Positions 9,187 through 11,473 of a stretch of DNA of 11,473 nucleotides are shown piece after piece. This stretch comes from Candidatus Dormiibacterota bacterium (lineage in GTDB: Bacteria; Chloroflexota; Dormibacteria; Dormibacterales; Dormibacteraceae), in assembly GCA_003151665.1 (NCBI GenBank), contig PLYD01000115.1:7922-19394 (forward strand), read 5' to 3'. A program made the position numbers and the translations under genes. Below the pieces are notes generated by a model that was not told the origin of the DNA, searched no databases, and saw only the letters and a list, made by a program, of their open reading frames with translations. Numbering within the stretch: the first letter of the stretch is position 1; each line of letters starts with the position of its first letter.

Positions 9187-10521
9187 GTGCTGACCAAAGA
9201 GCAGCTCGGGGCCGCGGTCAAAAAAGGGGACATCGACACTGTCGTCGTCGCCTTCACCGACATGCAGGGCCGCCTCATGGGCAAGCGCGTCGACGCCGAT
9301 TACTTCATGGAGTCGGCAGCACATGGTGAGCCGGTCGAGGGATGCAACTACCTCATGGCGGTCGACATGGACATGACCCCGGTGCCGGGCTATGCGATGG
9401 CCAACTGGGAGAGCGGTTACGGGGACTTCGAGCTCGTGCCCGACTTTGCGACTCTGCGGCGGATCCCTTGGCTGGAGGCGACCGCGCTCGTGCTGAGCGA
9501 CGTGATGTGGAATGACAGGGAGCCGGTGAAACCTTCTCCGCGACAGGTGCTGAGGGCACAAATCGAGCGCGCTAAGGCGATGGGCTTCGAGCCTATGGTC
9601 GGCACCGAGCTCGAGTTCTACCTGATGAAGGAGACGTTCGCCGAAGCGCACGCCAAGGACTACTCGAATCTCACTCCGTCGGTTCCCTACATCCTCGACT
9701 ACCACGTTCTCGCGACCAGCTACGACGAGCCGTTCATCCGCGCGGTCCGCAAGGGCATGAAGGAAGCGGGCATCAAAGTCGAGAGCTCCAAGGGCGAGGC
9801 CTGGCCTGGCCAGCAGGAGATCAACTTCCACTTCGCCGACGCGCTCACGATGGCGGACAACCACGTCATCTACAAGAACGGCATCAAGGAGATGGCGCAC
9901 CAGCACGGCTGCTCGGTGACGTTCATGGCCAAACCAGACCACACATGGATCGGCAGCTCGTGCCACATCCACTCGAGCCTCTGGAAGGACGGCCGCAACA
10001 CGTTTGACGGCGAGTCCGACACTTTCAAGAGGTACCTCGCGGGTCACATCGCGGGCGCGGCGGAGATTGCGATCTTCCTGGCGCCGAACATCAACTCCTA
10101 CAAGCGATATGCCGCAGCCTCGTGGGCGCCGACGACGCTCGCATGGGGCCACGACAACCGGACATGTGGATTCCGGATCGTGGGCCACGGCCAGCACCTG
10201 CGCACCGAGTCGCGCATACCGGGCGCCGACGTCAATCCATACCTGGCGATCGCAGCGCTGGTCGCCGCCGGTCTCCACGGCATCGAGCAGAAGCTCGAGC
10301 TGGGACCGGCGTTCCAGGGCAACGCGTACGAGTCAGACGTCCAGCGATTCCCCCACGCGCTACGCGACGCCATCGCTGCCCTCGAGAAGGGGATGATGGT
10401 GCGCAAGGCATTCGGCGACGACGTGGTCGACCACTACCTCAATTACGCGCGGACCGAGCAGGAGCAGTTCGACAAGGTCGTCACCGGTTACGAGCGCGAG
10501 AGGCTGTACGAGCGGGGGTGA
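9187..10521 (+). CDS. Glutamine synthetase family protein, probable gamma-glutamylamine (polyamine) ligase, PuuA-like
   Basis: A 444-residue ATP-dependent ligase of the glutamine synthetase fold. Metal and ATP motifs are present: GTELEFYL (139-146; E141, E143), GQQEINFHFADAL (208-220; E211), SSCHIHSSLW (257-266; H260, H262), NSYKRYAAASWAP (303-315), DNRTCGFRI (323-331; R330) and TESRIPGADVNPYLA (340-354; R343). The ammonium-site signature FDGSS of true glutamine synthetases is absent; the aligned stretch just before FELVPD (81-86) reads TPVPGYAMANWE. That fits enzymes that join glutamate to putrescine or another amine rather than to ammonia. The ribosome site GAGG (9176-9179) precedes GTG 9187 by seven bases. 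The stop overlaps the aldehyde dehydrogenase GTG (GTGA). The exact amine is unknown; putrescine, spermidine or a monoamine such as ethanolamine or isopropylamine are all known for the family. Confidence 0.88.
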   Translation: MLTKEQLGAAVKKGDIDTVVVAFTDMQGRLMGKRVDADYFMESAAHGEPVEGCNYLMAVDMDMTPVPGYAMANWESGYGDFELVPDFATLRRIPWLEATALVLSDVMWNDREPVKPSPRQVLRAQIERAKAMGFEPMVGTELEFYLMKETFAEAHAKDYSNLTPSVPYILDYHVLATSYDEPFIRAVRKGMKEAGIKVESSKGEAWPGQQEINFHFADALTMADNHVIYKNGIKEMAHQHGCSVTFMAKPDHTWIGSSCHIHSSLWKDGRNTFDGESDTFKRYLAGHIAGAAEIAIFLAPNINSYKRYAAASWAPTTLAWGHDNRTCGFRIVGHGQHLRTESRIPGADVNPYLAIAALVAAGLHGIEQKLELGPAFQGNAYESDVQRFPHALRDAIAALEKGMMVRKAFGDDVVDHYLNYARTEQEQFDKVVTGYERERLYERG

Positions 10522-11473
10522 CGACTCTCGAGGTCCTCAACCCGGCGACCGAGAAGCCGATCGCGAAGCTGGAGCGCGCGGGAGTCGAGGAGACCGATCG
10601 CGCTGTCGCCGCCGCACGCGCCGCCTATCCCGCCTGGCGCGCGGTTAAGCCGGCCGACCGCGCTCGCTTGCTGCGCCGGGTGGCGGTGCTCGTCGAGGAG
10701 CACGCCGACGGTCTCGCCCGTCTCGAGACGGCAAATGTCGGCAAGCCGCTCGGCGACTCACGGTGGGAGATGGGCATGGTCGCCGACGTCTTCCACTTCT
10801 ACGCCGGGGCCGTCGAGAAGCACTACGGCGAGACGATTCCCGTGGCGGGCGGCGTCGACATGACGTTTCGGGAACCGCTTGGCGTGGTCGGTCTGATCGT
10901 TCCGTGGAACTTTCCCCTGATGCTCGCCAGCTGGAAGCTCGGGCCCGCCCTGGCCTGCGGCAACACAGTCGTCCTCAAGCCCGCGGAGCTGACACCTCTA
11001 ACGGCTCTCCGCTTCTCAGAGCTGGCGCTCGAGGCGGGAATACCGGAAGGCGTGGTCAATGTGGTCGTCGGCCCCGGTTCGGTGGCCGGCGAGCGGCTCA
11101 TCGCGCACCCGGACGTCGCCAAGATCGGGTTCACCGGGTCAACCGAGGTCGGCCGGCATGTCATGGAGGGCGCCGCCAAGACCATCAAGCGGGTGACGCT
11201 CGAGCTGGGCGGCAAGTCGGCCAACGTGATATTTGAAGACGCGGATCTCGAGCGTGCAGCGGCTGCAGCGCCAGGCGCGGTCTTCGGGAACGCCGGGCAG
11301 GACTGCTGCGCCCGCTCGCGGATCCTCGTCCAGAAATCGGTGTACGACCGCTTCATGAAGTTGCTGGTCGATGCCACCTCGAAATTCCGAGTGGGCGATC
11401 CCGAGCAGGAAGGGACTGACATGGGGCCGCTGATCTCGGCCGACCACCGGAGGAAGGTCGCGGCCTTCGTCAA
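10518..11473 (+). CDS. NAD(P)-dependent aldehyde dehydrogenase, N-terminal two-thirds (cut by window end)
   Basis: The first 318 residues of an aldehyde dehydrogenase superfamily enzyme; about a third of a usual 470-500-residue protein is missing. Seen are PWNFP (129-133) with the catalytic-pocket N131, the nucleotide-binding KPAELTP (154-160) and GFTGSTEVGR (204-213), the general base E229 in LELGGKSANV, and the catalytic cysteine C263 in GQDCCARSR. A second cysteine sits beside it, as in many betaine- and aminoaldehyde-type members. In this operon the likely substrate is a gamma-glutamyl-aminoaldehyde, or an aminoaldehyde such as 4-aminobutanal (PuuC-like), giving the acid that the PuuD-like protein would deglutamylate. 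The GTG start overlaps the ligase stop by four bases. Substrate assignment is by context only. Confidence 0.9.
   Translation, partial: MTTLEVLNPATEKPIAKLERAGVEETDRAVAAARAAYPAWRAVKPADRARLLRRVAVLVEEHADGLARLETANVGKPLGDSRWEMGMVADVFHFYAGAVEKHYGETIPVAGGVDMTFREPLGVVGLIVPWNFPLMLASWKLGPALACGNTVVLKPAELTPLTALRFSELALEAGIPEGVVNVVVGPGSVAGERLIAHPDVAKIGFTGSTEVGRHVMEGAAKTIKRVTLELGGKSANVIFEDADLERAAAAAPGAVFGNAGQDCCARSRILVQKSVYDRFMKLLVDATSKFRVGDPEQEGTDMGPLISADHRRKVAAFV

Noticed and set aside
8977..10278. 433-codon open frame on the minus strand opposite the ligase gene
   Set aside because: Low-complexity Arg/Ala/Val translation lying entirely against conserved glutamine-synthetase-fold motifs; a GC-driven shadow.

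Overview
The window is GC-rich, densely packed bacterial DNA with no mobile-element, phage, CRISPR, tRNA or rRNA signature. Gene content (a form I aerobic CO dehydrogenase beside a putrescine-type amine degradation cluster), GC-rich codon use and start codons without a leader fit a soil or aerobic heterotroph of the Actinomycetota, Chloroflexota or Dormibacterota kind. The sequence alone does not settle the phylum.

Layout. Positions 1-503 (minus strand) hold the N-terminal part of a class III PLP aminotransferase, cut by the window edge. A 143-bp divergent control region (504-646) follows. It contains a near-consensus promoter (TTGACA, 17 bp, TATACC), a strong G/C dyad followed by seven T, and a good ribosome binding site. 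From 647 to 5299 runs a tight plus-strand operon: coxM, coxS and coxL (FAD, 2Fe-2S and Mo-Cu subunits of CO dehydrogenase), then an XdhC/CoxF-type maturation protein with a C-terminal YHS metal-binding domain. CoxL carries AYRCSFR, the active-site loop of true (form I) CO dehydrogenases, and the M-S-L order also fits form I.

A minus-strand nitrilase-family amidohydrolase (5348-6151) converges on the cox operon. It diverges, across only about 20 bp, from a class I glutamine amidotransferase (6175-6903). Both genes appear to share one small bidirectional promoter and to be leaderless. Downstream on the plus strand come an APC-family amino acid/amine permease (6977-8506), a PuuD-like gamma-glutamyl-amide hydrolase (8469-9185), a glutamine-synthetase-like gamma-glutamylamine ligase (9187-10521) and an aldehyde dehydrogenase cut by the window end (10518-11473). 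These four overlap or nearly abut, so they are one translationally coupled unit.

How it may work together. The second unit resembles the gamma-glutamylated putrescine (Puu) route: import an amine, glutamylate it, oxidise the resulting aldehyde, release gamma-glutamate. The aminotransferase at the left edge could serve the deamination steps. The amine-oxidising enzyme (PuuB type) is not in the window. The cox operon would supply electrons from CO to respiration. The main points for a second look are the XdhC-YHS fusion next to a Mo-Cu enzyme, the terminator-like dyad at the presumed cox transcript start, an apparent ATA start codon for the XdhC-YHS gene, and the compact bidirectional promoter.
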